A stretch of DNA of 64,000 bases from Marisediminicola sp040546025 (lineage in GTDB: Bacteria; Actinomycetota; Actinomycetes; Actinomycetales; Microbacteriaceae): positions 1 through 64,000 of the forward strand of contig NZ_JBEPNA010000004.1 in assembly GCF_040546025.1 (NCBI RefSeq), in the 5' to 3' direction. The translations under genes and the position numbers were made by a program. The number at the start of each line of letters is the position of its first letter. Positions within the stretch are counted from its first letter, which is position 1. Shown piece after piece: positions 16,562 to 24,780 of the stretch. Below the pieces are notes generated by a model, which was given only the letters and a program-made list of their open reading frames with translations, had not been told where the DNA came from and made no database searches.

Positions 16562-17011
16562 TCAGCCGGCCGCCTTCTTCACGAGCGCTCGAAGCTGAGC
16601 GCCGACGGCATCCGTCACCTCCAGCACGGCGAAGGAGGTGGGCCAGAAGACACCGTCGTCGAGGAGCGCATCCTCGCTGAAGCCGACCGAGCCGTAGCGG
16701 GTGTCGAATTTCGATTTCGGCTGAAAGAACACGACCACTTTGCCGTCGCGGGCGTACGACGGAAAGCCATACCAGGTCTTGGCGTCGAGATGTGGGGCCT
16801 CCTCGGCGACGATTGCGTGCAGGAGTTCAGCGACGGCGCGGTCGGACCCGTCGAGTCCTTCGATCGCATCGACGCACGCCTGCGCCTCGCGATGCTTCTT
16901 TGCCGAACCCTTGCCACTCTTCTCCTGCTCGCGAAGCTCGCCGGCACGCTGCTTCATCGCCGCGCGCTCGGCCTCGCTGAAACCCGCCTGTTCGTGGTCG
17001 TTCGTGGCCAT
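16562..17011 (-). CDS. DUF1801 domain protein
   Basis: 149 residues. A charged N-terminal helix (EAERAAMKQRAGELREQEK, KKHREAQACVDAI) precedes a DUF1801 / YdhG-like core: LLHAIVAEEAPHLDAKTWYG, FPSYARDGKVVVFFQPKSKF, RYGSVGFSEDALLDDGVFWP and AVLEVTDAVGAQLRALVKKA. The fold is the iron-chaperone-like YdhG/frataxin-type domain, but its role is unknown. A second DUF1801 gene lies at 22930. ATG start. Confidence 0.85.
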   Translation of the reverse strand: MATNDHEQAGFSEAERAAMKQRAGELREQEKSGKGSAKKHREAQACVDAIEGLDGSDRAVAELLHAIVAEEAPHLDAKTWYGFPSYARDGKVVVFFQPKSKFDTRYGSVGFSEDALLDDGVFWPTSFAVLEVTDAVGAQLRALVKKAAG

Positions 17012-17177
17012 CAGTTCGTCTCCTTATCGACATCCGACTGCGAGTGAAATCGCCAACCGCATCCATCGGGCCTCTGACCGGCGATGGCCGGAGGAATCCT
17101 CTCGTCATTAGAGCACAGTGGCGTCGTCCCCGGCATGTGGCAATGACCGATTGATGCGGGTGTTGCGGTCGGCTGCG

Positions 17178-17861
17178 TCAGCCCCCAGCCCTCTCGGCGG
17201 AATGGGCGGCCTCGAGTCCGTCGAGAACCAGGTCGAGGCCGAACTCGAACTCGTTGCCGTAGGCGTATCCCGGCTGCAGGATCAGCGACACCGCCATTGC
17301 GGCGAGGTTAGGGAACGCCTCGGCCATCATCGTCTGCTGCGCCATGATGTCCTCCGTCGCGGCGCCGATGTCGCCAGATGGATCAAGCGGCAGCGTCGCC
17401 TCCTGCTGCGCGAACCCCTGCACATAACTGTCGAGGATCGACATGGCGTGCCCGGTCATGGGCATCGAGAAACCCGCTGCAGTCAGGCAGCCGATCACCG
17501 CGTCAAGGTGACCGAGCGTCGCCGACCCGGGTGACGTGCGGGCCTTGATGCTGATAGCCCAGGGGTGCCGGGCCAGCACGCTCCGTGTCGACTCCGCCCT
17601 GGCACGCATCGCCGTTCGCCAGTCGTCACCGGCCCGCGGCGTCGCGAACTCGGAGTACACGACGTCGAGCATCCCGTCGAGAATGTCGTCCTTGCCTGTG
17701 ACGTGGTAGTAGAGCGACATCGCCTCGATGCCGAGCGCGGCGGCCAGCTTGCGCATGCTCAGCGACTCGATCCCGCCGACATCGGCGAGAGCCACCGCCA
17801 CCCGGATGGCGCGCTGCCTGGAGACCGGTTCTCGGGGTTCTGACTGCGCCATAGACATCAC
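17178..17861 (-). CDS. TetR/AcrR family regulator, paralogue of the one at 11310
   Basis: 227 residues. The helix-turn-helix spans about residues 12-62 (SMRKLAAALGIEAMSLYYHV). The C-terminal domain parallels the first TetR: HPWAISIKARTSPGSATLGH, HAMSILDSYVQGFAQQEATL and EFGLDLVLDGLEAAH. It is divergent from a DUF4386 gene, and two perfect 18-bp direct repeats in the gap are the obvious operators. The start may be 17861 or the ATG at 17858. Ligand unknown. Confidence 0.9.
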   Translation of the reverse strand: MMSMAQSEPREPVSRQRAIRVAVALADVGGIESLSMRKLAAALGIEAMSLYYHVTGKDDILDGMLDVVYSEFATPRAGDDWRTAMRARAESTRSVLARHPWAISIKARTSPGSATLGHLDAVIGCLTAAGFSMPMTGHAMSILDSYVQGFAQQEATLPLDPSGDIGAATEDIMAQQTMMAEAFPNLAAMAVSLILQPGYAYGNEFEFGLDLVLDGLEAAHSAERAGG

Positions 17862-17908
17862 CTTACACCGTATGGTATGTTCACGCTGTTCACCTTACAC
17901 CGTATGGT
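17859..17908. promoter_or_regulatory. Paired TetR operators (18-bp direct repeats)
   Basis: CACCTTACACCGTATGGT occurs perfectly at 17859-17876 and 17891-17908, 32 bp apart start to start, or three helical turns. Each copy is an imperfect dyad, ACCwTAC-N3-GTAwGGT, as expected for a TetR dimer site. The core CTTACACCGTA is shared with the site upstream of the TetR gene at 11310. The first copy overlaps the tetR start region, so self-repression is likely. Confidence 0.7.
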
Positions 17909-17935
17909 CAGCTCAGGCTTCGAGACAGGACAACC

Positions 17936-18517
17936 ATGTACAACACACGCAAGATCGCGCGCATCGTCGGCACGCTCATGCTCGCCGCATTCTTCCTCTA
18001 CGGCATCGGAAGCTCGATCGCCACGACCGCCTCCCCCGGGGTCCTGCTCGCCACGGGCACGGTGATGATGCTGCTCAACACCGTGGCCGTCATCGCGATC
18101 GGCGCGCTCATGCTGCCGATTCTTCGGCCGCAAGCTCCCGCGATCGCGGTCGGCTACCTCGTTACCCGCATCTTCGAGGGCGCGTTCCTCGCCGTCGGAG
18201 CGATCGCGCTCCTCGCTGGATTCGCCGGCACCAACTTCCTCGCGTACAACATCGCGATGGCGGGCCTCGGCATCGGCAGCCTGTTTCTCTGTGTCGCGCT
18301 CTACCGCTCGCGCCTCGTGCCGCGGTTCCTCGCGGTCTGGGGATTCGTCGGCTACGCGTCGTTCGGGGCCGGCTGCTTCCTCGAGCTCGCCGGTGTCGCT
18401 GGGGCCGGTCTCCTCTCGACGGTTCCCGGTGGCCTGTTCGAGATCTTCTTCGCCATCTGGCTCATCGCTCGCGGCTTCCGCTCGACCGCGGCCCTCTCGA
18501 TGGCCGCTCGCGCATGA
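17936..18517 (+). CDS. DUF4386 family membrane protein
   Basis: 193 residues with about six membrane segments, starting MYNTRKIARIVGTLMLAAFF. Typical DUF4386 blocks are VLLATGTVMMLLNTVAVIAI, the loop YLVTRIFEGAFLAVGAIALL and LVPRFLAVWGFVGYASFGAG. It is the first gene under the paired operators and overlaps the next start by ATGA, so it is co-translated with the short-chain dehydrogenase. Function unknown; the link to a TetR and an oxidoreductase hints at a stress or membrane-lipid role (inference). Confidence 0.85.
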   Translation: MYNTRKIARIVGTLMLAAFFLYGIGSSIATTASPGVLLATGTVMMLLNTVAVIAIGALMLPILRPQAPAIAVGYLVTRIFEGAFLAVGAIALLAGFAGTNFLAYNIAMAGLGIGSLFLCVALYRSRLVPRFLAVWGFVGYASFGAGCFLELAGVAGAGLLSTVPGGLFEIFFAIWLIARGFRSTAALSMAARA

Positions 18518-19479
18518 CCGCCGCCTGGACGACGGACCGCATGCCGATCCTCGCCGGCACGACGGTCATCGTGACCGGCGCCAACAGCGGCATCGGCCTC
18601 GAATCCGCTCGCGTGCTCGCCGCGAAAGGCTCGCACGTGGTGTTCGCGGTGCGTGATGAAAAGAAGGGACGGGATGCCGCAGCAACGGTCTCCGGGTCCA
18701 CCGAGGTTCGCCCGCTCGACCTCGCCGACCTGGGTTCGGTGCGTGAGTTCGCCCAGGACTGGAGCGGCGGCATCCAGCTGCTCATCAACAACGCGGGCGT
18801 GCTCGTGCCGCCGTTCGGACACACGAAGGACGGGTTCGAGCTGCAGTTCGGCATCAACCATCTCGGGCATTTCGCTCTCACCAACCTGCTTCTGCCCCAC
18901 ATCACCGGTCGCGTCGTCACCGTTGCGAGCGGTGCCCACCGCTCCGGAACGATCGACTTCGACGACCTCAACTGGCGGACACGGCGATACGGAGGTGGAT
19001 CGGCAGCATACGCGCAATCGAAGCTCGCGAACCTGCTCTTCACCCTCGAGCTGCAGCGGCGGCTCGAAGCGTCGAGATCGAGTGTCATCGCGACCGCCGC
19101 CCACCCCGGCATGGCGGCGACCAACCTCATGTCCAGCTCAAAAAACCCCGTCATGACCCTCATTGCGAAGGTCGCGGTGGCTCTCTTCGCGCAGGAAGCC
19201 GCGAGCGGCGCCACCCCCACCCTGTTCGCCGCGACCGAGTCCGTGCCAGGTGGCAGCTACGCCGGCCCCGGAAATCGCCGCGAGATGGCCGGCCCACCCG
19301 TGCTCGTCGGCCGCTCGGAGGCAGCCAGCAATCTCGCTACCGCCGCCCGACTGTGGACGGCATCGGAACAGCTCACTGGCGTGCGATACCCCGCCGGCCC
19401 CCTTGAATCGATCGCGCGCGGCACGGATGTTGCGGGCATTGCCGAGGGGCGAGTGCACCGCGAGCGGCGTCGCGCTTGA
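18514..19479 (+). CDS. Short-chain dehydrogenase/reductase
   Basis: 321 residues from the ATG overlapping the DUF4386 stop. The NAD(P)-binding motif is TGANSGIG (21-28), then INNAG (91-95) and the catalytic Tyr166-x-x-x-Lys170 in YAQSK. The layout (YGGGSAAYAQSKLANLLFTLE, AAHPGMAATNL) is that of the atypical SDR group related to retinol dehydrogenase-like and WW-domain oxidoreductases. The substrate is unknown. It belongs to the TetR-DUF4386 unit. Confidence 0.9.
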   Translation: MTAAWTTDRMPILAGTTVIVTGANSGIGLESARVLAAKGSHVVFAVRDEKKGRDAAATVSGSTEVRPLDLADLGSVREFAQDWSGGIQLLINNAGVLVPPFGHTKDGFELQFGINHLGHFALTNLLLPHITGRVVTVASGAHRSGTIDFDDLNWRTRRYGGGSAAYAQSKLANLLFTLELQRRLEASRSSVIATAAHPGMAATNLMSSSKNPVMTLIAKVAVALFAQEAASGATPTLFAATESVPGGSYAGPGNRREMAGPPVLVGRSEAASNLATAARLWTASEQLTGVRYPAGPLESIARGTDVAGIAEGRVHRERRRA

Positions 19480-19498
19480 GATGCCTTCGGGCGGTGTC

Positions 19499-19925
19499 TT
19501 ACGATTCCGCACTCCGATTGAGCCGCTGTGCGAGCCCGTCGAGGATGAGTTCCAAGCCGTTTCGGAATTCGTCCTCGAATGCGTAATCCCCTCCTTCGAG
19601 TAGCTCCAGAAGTGAGCGGGCGAGGTACGGGTACTCCTCCGGATCAGGCGCGACACGGGAGGCGAAAGCCGCCTCGGCCCCCTCCCCCGGCGTGAACGGT
19701 AGGCCTGCTTCCGTCAGGGCGAAGCCGTACACGAAAGCGTCGATGGTCGAGAACGCGTGCGTCGCAAGTGCCGTTGTTGGAGACATGGTGGTACAGCGAC
19801 ATCGCTTCGACCCCGAGTTCTGCCCCCACGCTTCTCATGCTGACGCCCGCGAGCCCGGTCCGATCCGCGACAGCGGCCGCGGCGTCGACGACTCGCTGCC
19901 CACTCAACGTGCCTCGTGCAGTCAC
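19499..19925 (-). pseudogene. TetR family regulator, internal deletion with frameshift
   Basis: The N-terminal helix-turn-helix (LAGVSMRSVGAELGVEAMSL, YHHVSN) reads from the ATG at 19925. At about 19771-19778 the frame changes directly to the C-terminal sequence ALATHAFSTIDAFVYGFALT and ends in EFRNGLELILDGLAQRL. Compared with the TetR at 11310, the residues from about 60 to 138 are missing, roughly 80 codons, and the two parts are out of frame. It is the third member of the same subfamily in the window. A functional repressor cannot be made unless a truncated DNA-binding domain still acts. Confidence 0.85.
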
Positions 19926-19942
19926 AAGTCCATTGTTGCCGC

Positions 19943-19958
19943 CCTTACATTCGTAAGG
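19943..19958. promoter_or_regulatory. TetR-type operator upstream of the broken tetR
   Basis: CCTTAC-ATTC-GTAAGG is a perfect 6-bp inverted repeat, 18 nt upstream of the broken tetR start and facing the truncated DUF6326 gene. It is the same CTTAC...GTAAG design as the other two operators, with a 4-nt instead of 3-nt centre. Since its own regulator is broken, it may be unoccupied or bound by a paralogue. Confidence 0.6.
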
Positions 19959-20005
19959 CTATGCTTCGGAGCATCCGTTGACGATCCGATTGAAAGGCCC
20001 TCCCG

Positions 20006-20155
20006 ATGACCAGTTCCCATCCAGGAGTCGCTCCGCTCGATACCCGAATCCGCCTCGCCGCGTTGTGGACCTCAACAGTGTTCATTGTTGCGTTCGCCGA
20101 TAACTTTTCGTTCTTCCGCGCTGATTACCTCCCGACACTGGCGGGTGCGGCGTGA
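20006..20155 (+). pseudogene. Truncated DUF6326-like membrane protein
   Basis: A 49-codon frame starts at the ATG at 20006 and reads LDTRIRLAALWTSTVFIVAF, then ADNFSFFRADYLPTLAG before stopping. This is the N-terminal part of DUF6326-type four-helix proteins (family pattern KLAALWTS...Y.D...Y.PG....L.G), which are normally about 140 residues. The rest is missing, and the stop overlaps the GTG start of the next gene, so a deletion seems to have fused the two. Short peptide translation may still couple to the downstream gene. Confidence 0.6.
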
Positions 20156-21165
20156 AGGCGATCGTCCAACGCGGGTACGGCTCCACCGAGGTGCTCCGGC
20201 TCGAGGAGACCGACGTGCCCGCGATCGGCGCGGGCCATATGCTCATCCGTGTGCGAGCAGCATCCGTCAATCAGGCAGACTGGTTTCTCACCACCGGTAC
20301 GCCCCTTGTCGCTCGCGCCGCGTTCGGCGCACGCCGGCCGAAACTGCCCGTTCGCGGGCAGGATGTCGCCGGCATCGTCGAGTCGGTCGGCCCGGATGTC
20401 ACCACGTTCCGAGCCGGCGACCGGGTGTACGCGGAGGTCCCCGCCGGGGGCTTCGCCGAGTTCGTCGCCGTGCGATCCAGCCAGGTCGCGATGATGCCAC
20501 GCACGATCAGCTTCGAGCAGGCGTCGGCCGTGCCGCTTGCCGCGGGCACCGCGCTGCAGGGCCTGCGCGAGATAGGTCGTTTAGGCGGCTGGAAGGCTGA
20601 GGCTGCAGCGCGCGTGCTCATAAACGGCGCCTCGGGCGGCGTCGGCAGTTTCGCGATCCAGATAGCGAAAGCGCTCGGAGCCGAGGTCACGGCAGTGTGC
20701 AGCGCGAGGAACGCCGAGCAGGCGCTGGCGCTCGGCGCAGATCGGGTGATCGACTACACGGTCACGGACTTCACGAGCGCCGGAGACAAGTACGACCTGA
20801 TCTTCGACGTCGTCGGCAACCATCCGGTGCGCGCTGTGCGGCGCGCGCTCACCCGCACGGGAACGCTGGTGCTGTCGAGCGGCGGGGGTGGCCGCATCCT
20901 CGGCCCGATGGGGCGCATCATCGGGGCGCTGGTATCGGCGCCGTTTGTATCCCAGCAGGTGCGTGTGCTTGCCGCGACGCCAAGCGCTGCGCGCCTCGAT
21001 GCGCTCGCCGAGCTCATCGATTCGGGCGCGGTCAGCCCGCAGGTCGAGAGGGTGTATCCGCTCGAGCAGACGGCGCAGGCGCTGCGCGATTTTGTCGAGC
21101 AGCACGCGCGGGGCAAGCTCGTGATCGCGGTGACGCCCGACAGCATTCCTGGTCAGGTCAAGTAG
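20152..21165 (+). CDS. NAD(P)-dependent MDR-family oxidoreductase (quinone oxidoreductase-like)
   Basis: 337 residues starting with GTG, overlapping the preceding stop. The N-terminal GroES-like domain has VLRLEETDVPAIGAGHMLIR and RVRAASVNQADWFLTTG. The Rossmann part has GASGGVGSFAIQIAKALGA (about 161-180) and GADRVIDYTVTDF. There are no zinc-ligand cysteines, so it belongs to the zinc-free quinone oxidoreductase / zeta-crystallin type medium-chain group. It ends with KLVIAV, as usual. It is the last gene of the third, decayed TetR unit, and its expression may now be constitutive (inference). Confidence 0.88.
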   Translation: MKAIVQRGYGSTEVLRLEETDVPAIGAGHMLIRVRAASVNQADWFLTTGTPLVARAAFGARRPKLPVRGQDVAGIVESVGPDVTTFRAGDRVYAEVPAGGFAEFVAVRSSQVAMMPRTISFEQASAVPLAAGTALQGLREIGRLGGWKAEAAARVLINGASGGVGSFAIQIAKALGAEVTAVCSARNAEQALALGADRVIDYTVTDFTSAGDKYDLIFDVVGNHPVRAVRRALTRTGTLVLSSGGGGRILGPMGRIIGALVSAPFVSQQVRVLAATPSAARLDALAELIDSGAVSPQVERVYPLEQTAQALRDFVEQHARGKLVIAVTPDSIPGQVK

Positions 21166-21303
21166 CGCGGTCCGGCGGGCCAGTTCCACATGACGCGTGC
21201 CTCGCCATGGTTCTCAGTAGCCCTTCGACTTGGACCTACGGCAACCATTGCAGCGGTCGTACACGCGGTGACGATCGCTGCCATCGAAATCGATGTTGTA
21301 ATA

Positions 21304-21326
21304 ATGCTACATAGCATTTATGCTAC
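21304..21326. promoter_or_regulatory. Palindrome and half-repeat upstream of the XRE gene
   Basis: ATGCTA-CA-TAGCAT (21304-21317) is a perfect 6-bp inverted repeat, and ATGCTAC recurs at 21320-21326, just before the probable start at 21332. It lies in an A/T-rich promoter (TTGTAATAAT upstream). It suits autoregulation by the small XRE repressor encoded next. Confidence 0.55.
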
Positions 21327-21331
21327 TTCCC

Positions 21332-21592
21332 ATGGGACGCAAACCGAAGTCGGATGAGCCGGTCTACAGCCGACTCGAGAGCGTGCGCACCGATCGCGGC
21401 ATCACACGGCAACAGCTCGCGGACGCGGTCGAAGTGCACTATCAGACGGTCGGGTATCTCGAACGCGGCGAATACAGCCCCAGTCTCGCGCTGGCGCTCC
21501 GCATCGCGCGGGAGCTTGACTCTCCGGTCGGGGAGCTGTTCTCACTCACTCCATTCACAAGACCGGGAGGATCCGATGAGCACGTCGCGTAG
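21332..21592 (+). CDS. Small XRE-family helix-turn-helix regulator
   Basis: 86 residues from the ATG at 21332; an ATG at 21320 would add four. It is a single HTH_3 domain: LESVRTDRGITRQQLADAVE, with recognition region VHYQTVGYLERGEYSPSLAL. This is the short Cro-like type often paired with a small membrane protein (YozG-like). The last 17 bp overlap the next gene. No ribosome-binding site is seen, so the mRNA may be leaderless. Probably represses its own operon through the ATGCTA palindrome. Confidence 0.85.
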   Translation: MGRKPKSDEPVYSRLESVRTDRGITRQQLADAVEVHYQTVGYLERGEYSPSLALALRIARELDSPVGELFSLTPFTRPGGSDEHVA

Positions 21593-22091
21593 GGAGAAGA
21601 ACAAACAACTGGTCGCCGAGCGCACCGAACGCCTGATGACGGACACCCGATTCCAAGCACTGCGCACCCACCGCGCCCGAATCGCACTTGCGGTCGCCAT
21701 GATTGCGCTCTTCGTCGTGATCCCCGCCGCCTGGATCCTGCTGGGCTCCATCGCCGGCATTGTCGCCGTTCTCGTCGGTATCGTCGTGTGGTGGATGCTG
21801 AGGATGTCGGTGCGACTGGTTGCCGACCTCCCGGAGAAATACCTCGACGAGCGCCAGAGAACGCTGCGCAATCGCAGCTACGTCGACGCGTACCGCTGGT
21901 TCGGAGGACTCGTCATCCTCGTTGCCAGCTCTGGAATCATTGCCTTCATCGTGTTGGGCGAAGACCCCGACTCCTGGAACGTCACGCTCAACTACGACGC
22001 CGTGATGGGGGTCTTCTGGATGATCGAGGCCGCGGCGCTGAGCATCCCGTCGATCGTGCTCGCGCTCCGCGACCGGGAACTACCGCGCTAG
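21576..22091 (+). CDS. Membrane protein co-encoded with the XRE regulator
   Basis: 171 residues from the ATG at 21576, preceded by GGGAGG. There is a hydrophilic, basic N terminus (MSTSRREKNKQLVAERTERL), then four membrane segments: two adjacent (about 36-75), one near 112-130 and one near 145-162. The central loop LPEKYLDERQRTLRNRSYVD is highly charged. The pair XRE plus small membrane protein is common in bacteria, but this protein has no named family that I can assign. Confidence 0.75.
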   Translation: MSTSRREKNKQLVAERTERLMTDTRFQALRTHRARIALAVAMIALFVVIPAAWILLGSIAGIVAVLVGIVVWWMLRMSVRLVADLPEKYLDERQRTLRNRSYVDAYRWFGGLVILVASSGIIAFIVLGEDPDSWNVTLNYDAVMGVFWMIEAAALSIPSIVLALRDRELPR

Positions 22092-22220
22092 ACCCCGCTC
22101 ATCCACTCATCCCCAGAGGACCGCGGGCCGCCGACCGAGTGAACTTTGGAACCGAATCAGCAACCCGACCGGACCAGCGACGAGGAACTGGCGTACACCG
22201 ACTTCCTCGGCCTCAACGTC

Positions 22221-22712
22221 CTAGCGTGATGGACGCGCCGGGTCTGCCCGAGGTTCGAGGACCACGACGGCCGTCTCTGTCGACCGCCGCCGAGCATAGC
22301 CGTCAAGATTCTCGTCCAGCGACCGCCACCGATCCCACAGCCGCACCCGTTCCTGGCCGGTCGCCGCGCGGGCGACGACCTCGCGGGTCCCGTCGGCAAG
22401 TTGGACGATCGCCTCAGGATGCGCTTGGAGATTCAACCACCACGCAGGCTCTCCTTCGCCCCACCCGTTCATTGCCATGGTCACCAGGTTCGGGCCGTCG
22501 TCGAAATACCCGACGATTACCGACCGCTCCCCACCGCCGCGGCGTCCGATCGTGGTCAATCGCAGTGCTCCCCATCGCTCGGCCCGAGCAGGCCACAGTC
22601 CACGACGCCCACCAGTGACCCTGTAGAGCGCCCGGTGCACCTTCCACGCGAGCTGGATAAACCATCGGGGCGGCACCCGCGGGGTGCGCGCGGTCACATC
22701 CGGCATCCGCAC
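22221..22712 (-). CDS. Nitroreductase / deazaflavin (F420)-dependent oxidoreductase family protein
   Basis: 163 residues of the split beta-barrel DDN family (PF04075). Features are LYRVTGGRRGLWPARAERWG, the strand LRLTTIGRRGGGERSVIVGY, NLVTMAMNGWGEGEPAWWLN with the conserved W-x-x-N-L, and HPEAIVQLADGTREVVARAA. Members use F420H2 or bind other flavins; the family also includes F420-independent proteins. It is transcribed alone, convergent to the membrane protein gene. The start could be 22712 or the ATG two codons later. Confidence 0.85.
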   Translation of the reverse strand: MRMPDVTARTPRVPPRWFIQLAWKVHRALYRVTGGRRGLWPARAERWGALRLTTIGRRGGGERSVIVGYFDDGPNLVTMAMNGWGEGEPAWWLNLQAHPEAIVQLADGTREVVARAATGQERVRLWDRWRSLDENLDGYARRRSTETAVVVLEPRADPARPSR

Positions 22713-22929
22713 CTCCCCGCCTGCACCGCAGGCCTCACGTCAGGGCGCCAAGCTACAGCCGATATTCCAGCGTGTCTACCGCCTGGCCCGGGTGAGATCG
22801 GCAGGGGCCAGTCGTGCGCAGTCGATTGGCGTGAATCGCGCGGAGGTCGTGAACCCAGTCGTCGGTCGACGGCCGGTAAAACTATGCTCAGCGTATCGAC
22901 GCCAGAAGCTGAGCCGAAGGGAACCCGAC

Positions 22930-23364
22930 ATGGACGATGCGGTTCGCGCCTTTATCGACACTGTCCCCGGCGCCACACGACGGCGCGACGCCGAGAGGCT
23001 GCTCGAGCTATTCGGCCGCGTCACCGGACAGCCGGCCACGATGTGGGGTCCGTCGATCATCGGCTACGGGCAATACCACTACCGGTACGCGAGCGGGCGC
23101 GAGGGCGACGCCGGTGCCGCCGGCTTCTCACCCAGGAAGGCGGCGACGAGCATCTATCTTCCCGACGGCGTCGGCGCGTACGCCGAGCAGCTCGCTCGCC
23201 TCGGTGAGCACAAGGCGGCGGTCGGGTGCCTGTACATCACCAACCTCGACAAGGTCGACCTCGCCGTGCTCGAGAGCATCATCGACGAGTCCTACCGAAC
23301 TGTCACAGCGGGCACATTCGGACACCGGGCAGCCGAGTCGAACGGCGGCCGACCGGCTCCGTAG
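22930..23364 (+). CDS. DUF1801 domain protein
   Basis: 144 residues from the ATG at 22930, preceded by AAGGGAAC; the open frame extends upstream without coding character. DUF1801 core: VRAFIDTVPGATRRRDAERL, TGQPATMWGPSIIGYGQYHY, FSPRKAATSIYLPDGVGAYA, LGEHKAAVGCLYITNLDKVD. This is a more compact member than the one at 16562 and is close to the proteins seen next to small regulators in many actinobacteria. Function unknown. Confidence 0.87.
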   Translation: MDDAVRAFIDTVPGATRRRDAERLLELFGRVTGQPATMWGPSIIGYGQYHYRYASGREGDAGAAGFSPRKAATSIYLPDGVGAYAEQLARLGEHKAAVGCLYITNLDKVDLAVLESIIDESYRTVTAGTFGHRAAESNGGRPAP

Positions 23365-23490
23365 GCCGCGCCTGCCGCTGAACGAAACAAAATTCTCTCT
23401 GCCCACTGCATCCAACAGACCTGTTTCGACAGAAGTACTCCATAGAACACCCCCCACGCCCGCTCACGGGCACGAACAAAGGAGTACGCC

Positions 23491-24072
23491 GTGAAGAAAC
23501 GCGTCATCGTCACCGCTCTGGCCACGGGCGCCCTGCTCGTCAGCGCCGCCGCCCCCGCATCCGCAGCCGGGCACGAGCCGGGCACGATCGTCGACGTGGC
23601 CGTCGCCGCATCGGGCGGAGGAGCTCCCGACAGCAACCCCTACGACTACGACCTCCTCGTGCAGGCCGTGCTCTACACCGGGCTCGAGGGCGTGCTCGGC
23701 GACCCGAACGCCTCGTTCACTGTCTTCGCCCCGAATGACCAAGCCTTCCTCACCCTGGTGACGGACCTGACCGGCGTCGCGCCGGCAAGCGAAGCCGAGG
23801 CGCTGACGACGATCGTGACCGCCCTGAGTCGCGACCAGATTTCCAACGTGCTGCTCTACCACGTCACCGCCGGCAACCTCGGCAAGGTCGACGTGAACCG
23901 CGCCAAGTCGCTGACAATGGCCAATGGAGGTATCGTCAACCCGCGCGGCGTGAACCTGCGAGACGAGGGCGCACTCACCGACCCCCGCATCGTGCGCGGC
24001 GCCAGGGACATCCAGACGAGCAACGGAGTGATCCACACGATCGACCGCGTGCTGATCCCCGGAAACCTGTAG
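23491..24072 (+). CDS. Secreted fasciclin-domain protein
   Basis: 193 residues with GTG start and AAAGGAG site. Signal peptide MKKRVIVTALATGALLVSAA ends near PASAAG, with no lipobox, so the protein is probably released or wall-associated. The single fasciclin (FAS1) domain shows LVQAVLYTGLEGVLGDPNAS, the H1 block FTVFAPNDQAFLTLV, the YH motif NVLLYHVTAGNL and the H2 region TSNGVIHTIDRVLIP. FAS1 domains mediate adhesion. A strong terminator follows, so it is a single-gene unit. Confidence 0.92.
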   Translation: MKKRVIVTALATGALLVSAAAPASAAGHEPGTIVDVAVAASGGGAPDSNPYDYDLLVQAVLYTGLEGVLGDPNASFTVFAPNDQAFLTLVTDLTGVAPASEAEALTTIVTALSRDQISNVLLYHVTAGNLGKVDVNRAKSLTMANGGIVNPRGVNLRDEGALTDPRIVRGARDIQTSNGVIHTIDRVLIPGNL

Positions 24073-24087
24073 CCGACGGCTGACCCA

Positions 24088-24131
24088 AACGGGCCCGTCG
24101 AGACAGCGAGTGCTGTCTCGGCGGGCCCGTT
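24088..24131 (+). terminator. Strong intrinsic terminator after the fasciclin gene
   Basis: AACGGGCCCG (24088-24097) plus TCGAGACAGC pairs with GCTGTCTCG and GCGGGCCCGTT (24112-24131). The stem is about 19-20 bp with a small internal mismatch and a GAGT loop, starting 16 bp after the stop codon. The long GC-rich stem without a long T-run is typical of actinobacteria. Confidence 0.85.
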
Positions 24132-24217
24132 GTTCGTGGTGGGCGGATGCTGCGGGGTAGCCACGCCACTCCGCGGGGCCATAACCTAATGCCTGATCAC
24201 ATTGGGGGCACCACCAC

Positions 24218-24631
24218 ATGCGCGACTCGCACGGCTCCACCGTCGAAAACCTCGCACTCGACGAGTGCTGGGACCTCCTCGCCGCAAACGACTTCGGCCG
24301 CCTCGCCGTCGCAACCGAGACCGGCGTCGACATCTTCCCGATGAACTACCTCGTGCGCGACCGGGAGATCTTTCTGCGGAGCGCACCTGGCTCGAAACTG
24401 GCCAGCATCACCGAACGGCCGTCGATCGCGTTCGAAGTCGACGGCAAGCGGATGCGCCGCCGCTGGAGCATCGTCGTGACGGGCAACATCGACAGGCTCG
24501 GCTTCGACTCGGAGATCGTGGAGTCGGGGATCCTCGGGCTGAAGTCGCAGAGCCCGACCGCGAAATGGAATTACCTTCGCATCTCTCCGGAGTCGGTCAC
24601 CGGGCGGCGTTTCACGGCTACCCGCCGCTAG
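24218..24631 (+). CDS. Pyridoxamine 5'-phosphate oxidase-like flavin-binding protein
   Basis: 137 residues of the split-barrel FMN-binding fold (PF12900 type). LALDECWDLLAANDFGRLAV at the start, FPMNYLVRDREIFLRSAPGS in the centre and the SIAFEVDGKRMRRRWSIVVTG block are typical. It is related to NimA-like and Rv1155-like proteins, not to PdxH itself, because the PdxH substrate residues are absent. Likely a flavin- or F420-using reductase of unknown substrate. Monocistronic between two terminator/promoter gaps. Confidence 0.85.
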   Translation: MRDSHGSTVENLALDECWDLLAANDFGRLAVATETGVDIFPMNYLVRDREIFLRSAPGSKLASITERPSIAFEVDGKRMRRRWSIVVTGNIDRLGFDSEIVESGILGLKSQSPTAKWNYLRISPESVTGRRFTATRR

Positions 24632-24780
24632 CTCCAACTCTGGGCGACCGGTCACGGCCGCCGCCTGAGCCAGTCACCGCCGCGGGTCGCCTGAGTATGT
24701 CCCCTTCAGGGCGCTTGAGGGGCGCTAAGTGGGCGACTCGCGCGCCGGGCTCGCTCAGCCTCGTCGATTAAGCTCGTCCA

